Below, in pieces: positions 18,314 to 26,939 of a stretch of 64,000 bases of DNA. Every line of letters starts with the position of its first letter. Position 1 is the first letter of the stretch. The stretch is from Spirochaetota bacterium. GTDB lineage: Bacteria; Spirochaetota; UBA4802; UBA5550. Both the position numbers and the translations under genes were made by a program. Below the pieces are notes generated by a model. That model was not told where the DNA came from. It saw only the letters and a list, made by a program, of their open reading frames with translations, and made no database searches. The stretch spans positions 124,001 to 188,000 of the forward strand of contig JALOTL010000004.1 of NCBI GenBank assembly GCA_025457915.1, read 5' to 3'.

Positions 18314-19318
18314 ATGATACTTCAAACACTGAAAAACCTGATTCTTGCAAAAGACAAATACGTCAGCATCCTCGGCATGGGGCTGATGAAATCGGAGGCC
18401 CGTCTCATGTTCTATTACGGCGGACTTGAAACGGGACTCTTCCGCCTGTTGCGCAGATCATCGACCCATTCGGAGATATCGAAGGAACTGAAAATCAGGA
18501 ACGGCGTCCTGCTCGAATCGCTCCTTTCCCTGGGCCGATCCCTCGGCGATCTATCGCTTAAAAACGGCAGATACTCCCTGAAGGGCGGTGTTTCGCGCGC
18601 GCTCGCCGCGGAGGAACCCATCGCGGACCTGGTGCGCGAGATAATCATCTATCATACGGAGGTCGCGCGGAATTTGAAGACGCACATGAAAAAAGGATCG
18701 AGGGGCAAATACCTGGAGAACCTTGGCGGCGTGATAGCGGGGTCGTCCCGCATCTCCGAGTTCCTCATTAAATCATACATCGACCGGGAAATTAAAAGTT
18801 CGGAAACCCGCCGCATCCTCGAGATCGGGTGCGGCTCGGGAGAATACCTGAAGTACTACTGCGCCATCAATCCCGGGAACAGCGGAATCGCGGTGGAAAG
18901 GGACCGCTCCGCCTCCGTAATAGCCGCTAGAAGCCTGTCAAAAAACGGGATTGCCGACAGATTCAGGGTGCTGAACCAGGACTTCCTGAAAACGAATTCT
19001 CTTGAAAAGGAGTCGTTCGATATCGCCACGTCATATTCAAACGTATATTATTTTTCGAATGAAAACCGTCTGAAATTTTTCAGGAAAACCCTGGGCCTTC
19101 TCCGGAAAGGGGGCAGGTTCATGCTCGCAACCATGGTAAAGGATTCAAGGCCCATGTCGAATTATTTCGACCTTTTATTCACGGCAACAGAGGGCCTCTA
19201 TCCGCTCATTTCAGCTGATGAAGTAGCATCCGACATGAAAAAGGCGGGATTTAGAAAAACGAGGATAATAAACATCCTTGGTAGCGCCTCGTTCATGGGC
19301 GTGGTGGGCGAAAAATAA
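18314..19318 (+). CDS. Class I SAM-dependent methyltransferase with winged-helix N-terminus
   Basis: 334 residues. The N-terminal ~130 residues resemble the dimerisation/winged-helix part of small-molecule O-methyltransferases (THSEISKELKIRNGVLLESL, a short beta wing NGRYSLKGG). The Rossmann domain starts with motif I RRILEIGCGSGEYLK, followed by an acidic residue in GIAVERD, FDIATSYSNVYYF and LRKGGRFMLATM. Substrate unknown. AGGACAAG precedes the ATG. No biosynthetic neighbours point to a pathway. Confidence 0.82.
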   Translation: MILQTLKNLILAKDKYVSILGMGLMKSEARLMFYYGGLETGLFRLLRRSSTHSEISKELKIRNGVLLESLLSLGRSLGDLSLKNGRYSLKGGVSRALAAEEPIADLVREIIIYHTEVARNLKTHMKKGSRGKYLENLGGVIAGSSRISEFLIKSYIDREIKSSETRRILEIGCGSGEYLKYYCAINPGNSGIAVERDRSASVIAARSLSKNGIADRFRVLNQDFLKTNSLEKESFDIATSYSNVYYFSNENRLKFFRKTLGLLRKGGRFMLATMVKDSRPMSNYFDLLFTATEGLYPLISADEVASDMKKAGFRKTRIINILGSASFMGVVGEK

Positions 19319-19514
19319 AAGATCCCGCGATGGGGGAGTATTTCCGTCCCGCGCGAAACATGCACCCAGTTATACGGCGAAAAGCGAAAGATAATTGACA
19401 CTGCCGGCCGTTTTACTGCAATATAATAATTGCCGGCAACTCATTCCGATCAAGGAAAAGGCTGCGCCCCGTTACAGTTTTCGGCTGCCGTCCGGGAAGG
19501 AAAAAGTTTAAAAA

Positions 19515-20120
19515 ATGAATGAATCGCAGGAATTCCAGCTGAGGATTTTTTACCTGAAAAAGAAAATTCTTTTCCCGGGATGCATGATCAATGTCTCGAT
19601 CAACCCGTCGGATATTTCGGACCAGCTCAAAAAAGGGGAAAAAATACTCGCCTATTCGATAAGAAACTATTTCGACATTATTTTCTGCCGTAACCGCACA
19701 GCGACGCTTTCCGAGGTCTCAGAAATAGAAACCGGCGAATCCGTAAAAATCCAGCTGAAGGGCCTCATGAGGGTCAGGATAAAAAAAATCAGCAAAAAAC
19801 AGAACGCGTTTTTCAAAGTGATAACGGATGAAACCCGGGAGGTCCAGGAAACCCTCAGGGAGGAACTGAGAAAAAAATCCCAGGAGCTGGTTTTTCTGAT
19901 AAACGTGGAGGAATCGGACAGGCTGATCAACCTCCTTAACTTCATGGTCGAGCCGAGCCAGCTGACGGATTTCCTGGCAAATTACTTCATCCTGGATTTT
20001 CCGCAGAGATACGTTCTGTATTACGAGCTCGACGTGAAGAAGCGCTCATTAAAACTCATAACGATTCTGGATGCGCTGATAGAAAAACTGAAAAAAAAGA
20101 GGGAATCCGAATCCAAATGA
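19515..20120 (+). CDS. Stand-alone LON substrate-binding-domain protein
   Basis: 201 residues that match only the N-terminal domain of Lon protease (PF02190): the opening LKKKILFPGCMINVSINPS (Lon has PLRDVVVFPGMVxPL), ATLSEVSEIETGESVKIQL, RVRIKKI, and the helical end NLLNFMVEPSQLTDFLANYF with DFPQRYVLYYELDVKKRS. There is no AAA+ or protease domain. LON-domain-only proteins exist in many bacteria; they may act as adaptors or substrate selectors for Lon, but this is not established. It overlaps the next gene by 4 bases (ATGA), so the pair is translationally coupled. Confidence 0.8.
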   Translation: MNESQEFQLRIFYLKKKILFPGCMINVSINPSDISDQLKKGEKILAYSIRNYFDIIFCRNRTATLSEVSEIETGESVKIQLKGLMRVRIKKISKKQNAFFKVITDETREVQETLREELRKKSQELVFLINVEESDRLINLLNFMVEPSQLTDFLANYFILDFPQRYVLYYELDVKKRSLKLITILDALIEKLKKKRESESK

Positions 20121-20563
20121 AAAAAACGGCCATAGGAAAAGACGCCTACTACCATATAGCATGGTCGCCCGTGCACAAATACGACAAGTATTCCGCAACC
20201 AGGATTGTCCCTGACCTTGCCGGGATATTCTGCCTTCTCGGCAAAGAGGGCGACAGGTTCAGGTACCTTATTTTCTACAGCTGCTGGAGGGACGGGTGCA
20301 GGGTCGGGCTAAAAAAATTTCTCGACCAGGACATGTCGAAACACATCGAGATCGTGAGGCAGCTTGACTTCAACAACCTTTACTTCAGGTTCACGGTGAT
20401 AGAGGAAAGCCTCAAGGACATGCAGGACATCATGTACTGGCTGGTGCAGACCTACTCGCCTGAATTCAACAATGCCGAGGGCATCCAGGACTCGAAAAGA
20501 TACGCCAGCATATACCTGAAGGAAACTGAAATCGAAGGCGACTCCATCATAGAAAGGCTTTAA
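20117..20563 (+). CDS. Hypothetical protein coupled to the LON-domain protein
   Basis: 148 residues. Starts at the ATGA overlap with the preceding gene. No secure family. The PDLAGIFCLLGKEGDRFRYL segment followed by LKKFLD faintly recalls the GIY-YIG nuclease fold, but the catalytic residues are not evident, so I do not call it one. No signal peptide or membrane helix. Probably works with the LON-domain protein. It converges with the next gene, the two stop codons overlapping. Confidence 0.65.
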   Translation: MKKTAIGKDAYYHIAWSPVHKYDKYSATRIVPDLAGIFCLLGKEGDRFRYLIFYSCWRDGCRVGLKKFLDQDMSKHIEIVRQLDFNNLYFRFTVIEESLKDMQDIMYWLVQTYSPEFNNAEGIQDSKRYASIYLKETEIEGDSIIERL

Positions 20564-21201
20564 TCTCCGGAAAGCAGTATCATCTCCCTCGTGAAGATAT
20601 GACCCAGGTCATATTTGATGAGGAAAAATTCCAGTATGTATTTCAGCCTGGCGGCCGTGTCCAGCGGCGATGACAGCCTTTCGTCGGAGTGCATCGAAAA
20701 CTGCTGGAGCCTCTTCACGTTAAGGCTCCTCTTCCCCGGATCGCTCGTCATTATGTCGCCCTTTATAAGCCTGTATGTTTCATAAACGGATTTTATTATC
20801 TGGTCGGAGGTAATCAGGTTTGCCAGGTACAGGTTCGTATCGGGATTGTTGATGTTCCTTGTAAAAAATTTCAGGATGTAGAGAATGATCTCGGGAAAAA
20901 GGTTGTTGTTCATGATCTCTATTACCTTTTTTTCAAGCTCCGTATCCATCATCCTCTTGGTCGGGTAGGCCAGGTTGGGCACATAAAGGTTCCCGTTCTG
21001 GACCTTGTAGTATATGAAGTCCAGGAACCTGTCCAGAATGTTCTTCATGATGAAATCGTGCTCCTCGGTGGACTTCTCAAGAAGTATATCCGCGACCTCG
21101 GCCGGATGCCTTGATTTAAGCAGCTCCTCGAAATCCACGAAGCTCACCTCGCTGAAGTCGAATTCACCCCTGTATTTGTAGCGGAACCTTTTGTTCATCA
21201 T
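20560..21201 (-). CDS. Hypothetical helical protein at the end of the por-yidD run
   Basis: 213 residues, cytoplasmic, mostly helical, with no recognised domain. Features are an aromatic N-terminus (MMNKRFRYKYRGEFDFSE), a Tyr/Leu-rich centre (NNLFPEIILYILKFFTRN) and a C-terminal LKYILEFFLIKYDLG. It begins 20 bases after the TPR gene stop and so may belong to the same transcript. A second Met at 21198 is an alternative start. Confidence 0.65.
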   Translation of the reverse strand: MMNKRFRYKYRGEFDFSEVSFVDFEELLKSRHPAEVADILLEKSTEEHDFIMKNILDRFLDFIYYKVQNGNLYVPNLAYPTKRMMDTELEKKVIEIMNNNLFPEIILYILKFFTRNINNPDTNLYLANLITSDQIIKSVYETYRLIKGDIMTSDPGKRSLNVKRLQQFSMHSDERLSSPLDTAARLKYILEFFLIKYDLGHIFTREMILLSGD

Positions 21202-21221
21202 GGTATAAACGGAAGCGGCCG

Positions 21222-22070
21222 TTAAAATGAAGTGCCAATGGACAGTTTCACGCTTTTAAGAAAATCCGCGCCGTTATTATATTCATCGACATTTTTTACC
21301 GCGCTGTAAACAGAATACTGGTAAAAAGTGGCCCCGGCGAGGGAAAAAAACACGAGCTGGTAATAATTCTTGTTCCTGTACCCGTTATAAATCAAATACC
21401 CGCAGGCGGCGTTCGTCGCCAGTGTGACGAAACCCAGAAAATGCTTCCCGGTGTAAAAGTGCCCGAACCCTGGCAGGACAAGCGATCCGAGAACGGATAC
21501 AAGGGCGCTTTTCCTGCCCCTCTGCTTTTCGGCGCTTATCATGTCGCCCAGCCTGCGGAGCTCTTCAGCGTGGATCCCGGAAGGATAGAGATCATGGTAG
21601 TTCTTCATTTCCCGCTCCGCATTCGCCAGGTCCATTGAAAGCGCGGCCGCGTAGCACATGTCCCTTCCGGCCTTCTCACCGAACCGTCCCCGCGGATAAT
21701 TCTTACTGTACTCGAGAAATTCGAAAAAGGCGCTCTTGACGTTTCCCGTCATAAGGCTGATCCTTCCAAGCGAATACAGGGACTCCTCGCCTTCAGGGGA
21801 CCCGGGATATTCCGTCATGCAGACCGCGAGCCTTTCCCTGGCTACGGCCGCATTCCCGCCGTGGAAATAAGCCTTGCCCATCAGGAGAAGGCTCTTCCCG
21901 TAAAACCTGCCCGCGGGATACAGAACCTGGTATCTCTTCAGCTCCGTGATGGCCTGGTAGTATTCACCGTTTCTCATGCTCATGCCGGCGAGTTCCATGA
22001 TCTCGATTTCTCCGGCCTCGAGGAAGGAACAGCACAGCAGCAGAAGCGCGGTCGCGGCCGTTCTTTTCAT
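21222..22070 (-). CDS. TPR protein with C-terminal two-helix LPGxGxxYxGK module
   Basis: 282 residues. A signal peptide (MKRTAATALLLLCCSFLEAG) precedes about five tetratricopeptide-like repeats (residues 25-175), for example NGEYYQAITELKRYQVLYP. The C-terminus has a short pair of membrane helices introduced by LGSLVLPGFGHFYTGKHFLG, a motif seen in TM2/DUF5683-type proteins. Thus a periplasm-facing TPR domain is tethered to the inner membrane by its C-terminus. The start overlaps the previous gene stop by 4 bases. The upstream gene encodes a protein with the same C-terminal module. Confidence 0.75.
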   Translation of the reverse strand: MKRTAATALLLLCCSFLEAGEIEIMELAGMSMRNGEYYQAITELKRYQVLYPAGRFYGKSLLLMGKAYFHGGNAAVARERLAVCMTEYPGSPEGEESLYSLGRISLMTGNVKSAFFEFLEYSKNYPRGRFGEKAGRDMCYAAALSMDLANAEREMKNYHDLYPSGIHAEELRRLGDMISAEKQRGRKSALVSVLGSLVLPGFGHFYTGKHFLGFVTLATNAACGYLIYNGYRNKNYYQLVFFSLAGATFYQYSVYSAVKNVDEYNNGADFLKSVKLSIGTSF

Positions 22071-22939
22071 TTAAAAATCCTTTTAAAGTCAATGTCCCTC
22101 TCGGGCCTGTAATCCGGAACGCAGCGCCTTTTGAATTCCCTCCTGAATTCCCCGATGGCCGCTTCATTCGATGAAGCGGCGGAATTGTATGCCCCGTAAA
22201 GCCCGCCCGCGTAAAAAAGCGCGGAGAAAAAAACCATGGTGTAGAACATCTGATCGTTGCCTTTTCGATGGAAGGCATAGGCTGCCGATGCCGTCGATGC
22301 CACGCCCGCGAGGGTGAGCAGGCCGGCGATGTACTTGCCTGAATAGACCTGTCCGAGGCCCGGCAGCACGGCGGAAAGGCCCACGGCCAGTCCCCTTGAT
22401 TTCAATCCCGGATTTTCACAGGCGCGGAGGGCACTCGCAAGATCGGCCGCGTCATCAAAAACGCCGTAAAGGGCGATCTCCTCTTTCATCTTTACGCAAT
22501 CCCCGGACCATGAGTAAATCTCGGTCCTTCTCAGCAGGAGCTCGCGCCTCAACGGAGAGTCGAGAGACGCATAATCGCCGGAGAGGGGGACAAGGGCCGC
22601 GTCGCGCATGCCCAGCATCAGGAGCGACTGGGACTCCAGCATCCTGTACCTGAATTCGCTCCTGTCGGCGCCGCGCGACTTGATGTTCTTCAAAACGGTT
22701 TCGTACTGGCCGCCCAGGAAATAGCAGGCGTCGATGAAGAATGTCATCTCCCTCCCGGATACGGTCTTCCCTTCGTATGAAGAAAGCCTTCTCGCCTCGG
22801 AGATGGCGTCGAAATATCTTCTCTCCGAAAAAAGCTCCCTTATGAATCTTTTCTGCCTGCCGCTCCAGCCGTCATCCGCACGCGCATGCTGAATCGGGAG
22901 AAGGGCGAAAATGAGCACAATGCTTGTTATGTATTTCAT
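22067..22939 (-). CDS. TPR-like protein with C-terminal two-helix LPGxGxxYxGK module
   Basis: 290 residues. Signal peptide (MKYITSIVLIFALLPIQHARA), a helical repeat region (about 25-175) with weak TPR character such as SERRYFDAISEARRLSSYEG, then GLSAVLPGLGQVYSGKYIAG and two hydrophobic helices. It is a paralogue in layout of the next gene and overlaps it and yidD by 4 bases each, so the three proteins are probably made in fixed ratio and may form one complex. Confidence 0.73.
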   Translation of the reverse strand: MKYITSIVLIFALLPIQHARADDGWSGRQKRFIRELFSERRYFDAISEARRLSSYEGKTVSGREMTFFIDACYFLGGQYETVLKNIKSRGADRSEFRYRMLESQSLLMLGMRDAALVPLSGDYASLDSPLRRELLLRRTEIYSWSGDCVKMKEEIALYGVFDDAADLASALRACENPGLKSRGLAVGLSAVLPGLGQVYSGKYIAGLLTLAGVASTASAAYAFHRKGNDQMFYTMVFFSALFYAGGLYGAYNSAASSNEAAIGEFRREFKRRCVPDYRPERDIDFKRIFK

Positions 22940-23331
22940 TTCCCCTCGAAATCCGGGAGCGGGTCCGGTCCGGGTTTACTGGAGGGATTGCACCTGAGGA
23001 TCCTGTCGCCGGCCATCAGGGCCCCGGCGAGCGCGCCGTATTTTTCGACCGCCGACCTGCCGTAAACGCTGCATACCGGTCTGTACCTGCAGTTAGGCCC
23101 GTCCTGCGGCGAAATGAAAACCTGGAAGAACCTTATCATGAGGTAGGCACCGCCCTGGATCCCCCCGAACAGGGAGGAGCCGCCGTGACCGTGCGCGTGC
23201 GGGGATCCGCGCATCTGGCCGTCGGCCACGAGAACGTCCGCGTCCCATGGCGCGAACCCGGTCCCGGTCCGGGCGACCGCGCATGTCGATATTAAAATTA
23301 TTGCCGCAAGAGCCGCGTATCGGATTGTCAT
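22936..23331 (-). CDS. yidD: YidD-family protein with N-terminal export signal
   Basis: 131 residues against 70-90 for usual YidD. The YidD domain (about 63-125) is intact: LMIRFFQVFISPQDGPNCRY, RPVCSVYGRSAVEKYGALAG and ILRCNPSSKPGPDPLP, with the three conserved cysteines C81, C87 and C114. Ordinary YidD is cytoplasmic and assists YidC insertion, next to rnpA and yidC. This one has an added signal peptide (residues 1-20, IILISTC, perhaps a lipobox) and a His/Gly-rich linker, and sits between porB (12 bases away) and two TPR membrane proteins. An outward-facing YidD with a new role is likely. Confidence 0.85.
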   Translation of the reverse strand: MTIRYAALAAIILISTCAVARTGTGFAPWDADVLVADGQMRGSPHAHGHGGSSLFGGIQGGAYLMIRFFQVFISPQDGPNCRYRPVCSVYGRSAVEKYGALAGALMAGDRILRCNPSSKPGPDPLPDFEGK

Positions 23332-23343
23332 CGGTACAGGCTT

Positions 23344-24252
23344 TCAGTCCGTTTCACAATATCCCATTTTTTTATAGGATTCCCATTTTTTGTCAACCCA
23401 TTCCTGGAGCATTTCAACGACTTCCATGGAAACGTCCCTGTACCTGTTCTGGGCGCGGATGTAGGCCTCTACCGGCTCCCTGGGTTCGCCCGTCGCGATC
23501 CTGAGCGAGGGGCCGTAAAACGAAAGTTTGCCGTTTATTATCTCGTACAGGTCGAACATGCCGCAGAGAACGGCCATCCTGCCGATCTTGACGGTGTACC
23601 TGGGGTCGTAGCCCCAGCCCGGGGGGCACGGAATGAGCAGGTGAAGGTACCTGGTACCTTTCATATGCTTCGCGGTAGTGAACTTCTCGTACAGGTCTAT
23701 CGGATACGAGGGGCTCACAGTCGCAACGTAGGGGATGTTGTGGGCGGCCATGATCATCGGCATGTCCTTTTTATGCTCGAGCTTGCCAGACGGGCAGGTT
23801 GATGTCACGGCGCCGTAAGGCGTGCTCCCGGACCTCTGGGTGCCGGTGTTCATATAGCCCTCGTTGTCGTAGCAGATATAGATGAAGTCCGTGTTCCTCT
23901 CCGCCGCGCCGGACAGGGCCTGTATGCCGATGTCCGAAGTCCCGCCGTCGCCGGCCCATCCGACGACGGTCACGTCCCTTTTCCCCAGTGCGTCGAGGCC
24001 GGCCCTTATCCCGGCCGCTGAAGCCGCGGTCGTCTCGAAGGCCGTATTGAGGCACGGGACCAGCATTGAAGAAACCGGGTACATTCCCTGCAGCACCGTC
24101 AGGCAGCTGGCCGGGACGGTAAGTATCACGCTGTCGCCGAGGGCCTTGAGACCGTGCCTGTAGGCGATGGAAAGCCCGCATCCGACGCAGGACCTGTTGC
24201 CGGGAAGCATGTATTCCTTGTCCGGCATTGTTACCGCTGTTAGCTTCTTCAT
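23344..24252 (-). CDS. porB: 2-oxoacid:ferredoxin oxidoreductase, beta subunit (PorB type)
   Basis: 302 residues. Binds thiamine diphosphate and Mg: GDG motif in GWAGDGGTSDIG and NEGYMNTG further on. The N-terminal CVGCGLS and a later Cys (PASCLTVLQG) with a C-terminal Cys provide the cluster ligands typical of PorB. Catalyses oxidative decarboxylation of pyruvate or a related 2-oxoacid to the acyl-CoA with reduction of ferredoxin. Last por gene in the order G-D-A-B, as in Thermotoga-type four-subunit enzymes. The start at 24252 gives the family N-terminus MKKLTAVTMPDKEYM. Confidence 0.9.
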   Translation of the reverse strand: MKKLTAVTMPDKEYMLPGNRSCVGCGLSIAYRHGLKALGDSVILTVPASCLTVLQGMYPVSSMLVPCLNTAFETTAASAAGIRAGLDALGKRDVTVVGWAGDGGTSDIGIQALSGAAERNTDFIYICYDNEGYMNTGTQRSGSTPYGAVTSTCPSGKLEHKKDMPMIMAAHNIPYVATVSPSYPIDLYEKFTTAKHMKGTRYLHLLIPCPPGWGYDPRYTVKIGRMAVLCGMFDLYEIINGKLSFYGPSLRIATGEPREPVEAYIRAQNRYRDVSMEVVEMLQEWVDKKWESYKKMGYCETD

Positions 24253-24318
24253 ACCGTATCCCTGTCTCCGATCATAAACATCGAATAGAACCAATCATTG
24301 TATTTCATAATACCCGGC

Positions 24319-25569
24319 TCAGACCCGGCAGTTTATCCACTCCTGTCCCTTTATCCTGTCCGGCCCCTTCTTCTCAAGATATCCGTAGCTCCGGTTCAGG
24401 GCCTCCTCTATGTCAGACACGCTGACGTTCCTTCCCCCGAGACCCAGGATGTACGAATGCGCGAACACGTCCACCCCGTGGTCGAACAATGCCGCCTTCA
24501 GGTCGCTGCATACCGCGCCCTCGTATCCGTAGCTGACGTTTTTTTCCAGCACGGCAACGCCCCTGCAGCCGGTCTCCCTCACGGCCTTCGCGATAACTTC
24601 AGCAGGGAAGGGCCTGTACAGCCTGAGGTGCATCACCCCGATCTTCATGCCCGCGGCCCTCATGTTGTCCACCGTGTCCATCGCCTCGCTCGCGAGGCTG
24701 CCGATGGACACCATCAGCAGGTCGGCGTCCTCGGTCCTGTACGAATCATATATCCCGTATTCCCTTCCGAATATTCTTCCGAATTCCCTGCCGGCCTCGG
24801 CAACTACAGAAACGGATCCGAGCAGTGATTTCTGCAGAAGGCTCCGGAGCTCCATGTATCCGTGGCAGAGGACCCCCTCGGCGTTCATCCTCGGATCGGC
24901 GAGCGTCACGGGATTAATGTTCCTCGGACTCTTCGGGTCCAGGACCGTATGGGGCCTGTAAGGGGGAAGGTATTCCCTGACCAGTTTTTCATCCGGCATG
25001 TTCACCGGCATCAGCGTGTGGGAAAGAACGTACCCGTCGTAGCAGACCATGACCGGCGCCATGACGGTTTCCGCTATCCTGTAGGCCTGTATCACGGTAT
25101 CGAGTATTTCCTGGTTGTTGCGGCAGTATATCTGCATCCATCCGGTGTCCCTCTGCGAAATGCTGTCCTGCTGGTCGTTCAGTATGTTCCAGGGCGCGGC
25201 CACCGCCCTGTTGGGAATGGCCATCACTATGGGAAGCCTGGTACCGGCCGCCCAGTGCAGCATCTCGTGCATCAGCGCGAGACCGTTGGCGCAGCTGGCA
25301 GTGAATACCCTGGCGCCGACTACGGAAGCCGAGATGCAGACCGTGATGGCGCTGTGCTCGCTTTCCACGGCGACGTATTCCGCCTTCATCTCGCCGCTCT
25401 CTACGAACTCCATGAGTTTCTCGACGACCGGGGACTGCGGCGTAATCGGGTACGCGGATATTACCTGCACGTCGCAGAGCTTGACGGCATAGGCCGCGGC
25501 ATGATTGCCGGTCATTATTAAAACCTTCTCTGCGCAGGTCATGCAGTCGCCTTTCTTTTCAATTGACAT
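24319..25569 (-). CDS. porA: 2-oxoacid:ferredoxin oxidoreductase, alpha subunit (PorA type)
   Basis: 416 residues. Opens with TGNHAAAYAVKLCDVQVISAYP and the hallmark YPITPQSPVVE, followed by ESEHSAITVCISASVVGARV and the PNRAVAAPWNI loop; the C-terminal domain contains KIGVMHLRLYRPFPAE and GYEGAVCSDLKA. Forms the active site with PorB at the domain interface. The start at 25569 has AGGGGGAAC upstream. Substrate could be pyruvate or an aryl/branched 2-oxoacid; two phenylacetate-CoA ligase genes elsewhere in the window make aryl-pyruvates possible. Confidence 0.9.
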   Translation of the reverse strand: MSIEKKGDCMTCAEKVLIMTGNHAAAYAVKLCDVQVISAYPITPQSPVVEKLMEFVESGEMKAEYVAVESEHSAITVCISASVVGARVFTASCANGLALMHEMLHWAAGTRLPIVMAIPNRAVAAPWNILNDQQDSISQRDTGWMQIYCRNNQEILDTVIQAYRIAETVMAPVMVCYDGYVLSHTLMPVNMPDEKLVREYLPPYRPHTVLDPKSPRNINPVTLADPRMNAEGVLCHGYMELRSLLQKSLLGSVSVVAEAGREFGRIFGREYGIYDSYRTEDADLLMVSIGSLASEAMDTVDNMRAAGMKIGVMHLRLYRPFPAEVIAKAVRETGCRGVAVLEKNVSYGYEGAVCSDLKAALFDHGVDVFAHSYILGLGGRNVSVSDIEEALNRSYGYLEKKGPDRIKGQEWINCRV

Positions 25570-25584
25570 CCGTTCCCCCTGGAA

Positions 25585-25890
25585 TCACTCGCCGCTCTCC
25601 TGGACCATCGTTATGGCCTTGGACGGGCACTCCTCCGCGCAGATGCCGCAGCCCTTGCAGTATTCGAGGTTTATTTCCGGAGGGACGGTCTTACTGATGA
25701 CGCCCTCCGGGCAGAACATCCAGCACATGTAGCACATGGGCTTGCCCGTCTTCGCCACGACGCATCCGTCCCTGCTTATGACGGGATACAGGACGCGCCA
25801 GTCGCCGGTACGCCCTCCCTCGCCGGTCGCGGGAGTCGAAGACGCCGTTATGTGATCGCACCCGGAGGTGGGCCCTTTATCCTCTTTCAT
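25585..25890 (-). CDS. porD: 2-oxoacid:ferredoxin oxidoreductase, delta (ferredoxin) subunit
   Basis: 101 residues with two 4Fe-4S motifs, CYMCWMFCP and CKGCGICAEECP, as in PorD. Passes electrons from the ThDP site to external ferredoxin. The start overlaps the end of porG by 14 bases, so translation is coupled. About 30 residues precede the family GGRTGDWRVLYPV segment. Confidence 0.9.
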   Translation of the reverse strand: MKEDKGPTSGCDHITASSTPATGEGGRTGDWRVLYPVISRDGCVVAKTGKPMCYMCWMFCPEGVISKTVPPEINLEYCKGCGICAEECPSKAITMVQESGE

Positions 25891-26482
25891 AAATCCTCGT
25901 GGAATCGTAAATGATCCTGGCAGCGGCGAGGTTCCTTTCGGCCTTTCCGCCGCCGAACTTGTTTTTTATCGCGGTCTCAATGGACGGCATTCCGATCAGG
26001 TCGGTAAGACGTACGAACGCACCGAGTATCGGGGTATTGAGTATCGCAACCCCGGCTATCGTCAGCCCGTTTTCCACCGCTACGCTTGTTATGTCGGCAA
26101 TACCCATCTTCCTGAACCCGTCGAGATGGAGCTCGACGGGATCCCTGGTGGAGTTTACAATAACCGTGCAATTTTTATCGAAACGCGTCCGCAGGTCGAG
26201 GATGGGGAGCAGTGTCGGGTCAAGGACTACGATGATGTTCGGATCGGTCACCTGGGAAAATATCCTTATGGGCTCCCTGGAGAGCCTCAGGAACGCGGCA
26301 ACGGGAGCGCCCCGTCTCTCCGCTCCGAAGGAAGGCGCGGTCGTAATGCCCTTGTATCCCTCGATGCAGGCGGCTTCAGCCACGAGCTGGCTTGCGGTGA
26401 TGGCGCCCTGTCCGCCCCTTCCGTACCAGATGACCTCGGTATACTTTTTTGCTTTTCCAGGTTCATCAGCCATTTGAATCAC
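25877..26482 (-). CDS. porG: 2-oxoacid:ferredoxin oxidoreductase, gamma subunit
   Basis: 201 residues. Signature EVIWYGRGGQGAITASQLVAE near the N-terminus and FGAERRGAPVAAFLRLS further on define the gamma subunit, which binds CoA in the complex. The annotated start is a GTG at 26482; an ATG at 26473 is an alternative, and GGAGA lies before both. First gene of the por-yidD-TPR run. Confidence 0.9.
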   Translation of the reverse strand: MIQMADEPGKAKKYTEVIWYGRGGQGAITASQLVAEAACIEGYKGITTAPSFGAERRGAPVAAFLRLSREPIRIFSQVTDPNIIVVLDPTLLPILDLRTRFDKNCTVIVNSTRDPVELHLDGFRKMGIADITSVAVENGLTIAGVAILNTPILGAFVRLTDLIGMPSIETAIKNKFGGGKAERNLAAARIIYDSTRIYERG

Positions 26483-26939
26483 AGGTCTCCCACGTCAATT
26501 ACACCGTTAAATACGCCGTACCCATTGTCAAGATAAAGATATCGGGAAGACCATTAATTTTACCCCGCGCGGAATCGGGGAAATAATCCGTCCCTCCCGA
26601 CGTCCGATGAAAGCAAACATGGCTCTCCGGGCTCCATATGGGAATGATCACGGAGAAAGGACCGCGGGAATTCCACCTGCCGACAAACACGCGGTCGTTT
26701 ATACGCCGGGTTCCCGGGAGTCGCATGCCGGTCCCGCAGCGCTCAATTAATACTTGACACGCATGGCGCCCGATTAGAGTAAAATTAATCATTACATGTG
26801 GCCAGCGGCTGAAAAAATCAGGGTTGCGTCGCAATCGGGGCTTTCCTCCCGACTGGTTAAAAAACATCGGCCGATGAAATCAGCCGCGCTTTTTTTTAAA
26901 AACATTCACGGATATTCGCGCAACAAGAGGCAAAGCGAA
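26483..26939. other. Divergent intergenic region between por run and psd
   Basis: 457 bases. Each side has a TTGACA box: minus-strand at 26526-26531 for por and plus-strand at 26754-26759 for psd, the latter followed by TAAAAT at a too-wide 20-base spacing. A psd ribosome-binding site (AGAGG) is near 26927. Several ORFs cross the region but none has start signals or recognisable protein features. Confidence 0.45.
26504..26531 (-). promoter_or_regulatory. Possible sigma-70 promoter of the por run
   Basis: On the minus strand, TTGACA (26531-26526), 16-base spacer, TAACGG (26509-26504), ending about 22 bases before the GTG of porG. The -35 box is perfect, the -10 box weak. Confidence 0.3.

Noticed and set aside
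19396-19425. TTGACA with TATAAT upstream of the LON-domain gene
   Set aside because: Both boxes are perfect but the spacer is 21 bases, too long for a normal sigma-70 promoter.
20117-20563. GIY-YIG endonuclease call
   Set aside because: Only a vague AGIFCLL/LIFY resemblance; the catalytic Arg and Glu cannot be assigned.
26499-26867. 122-residue minus-strand ORF in the por-psd gap
   Set aside because: No ribosome-binding site, irregular amino-acid composition and overlap with the psd leader; treated as chance.
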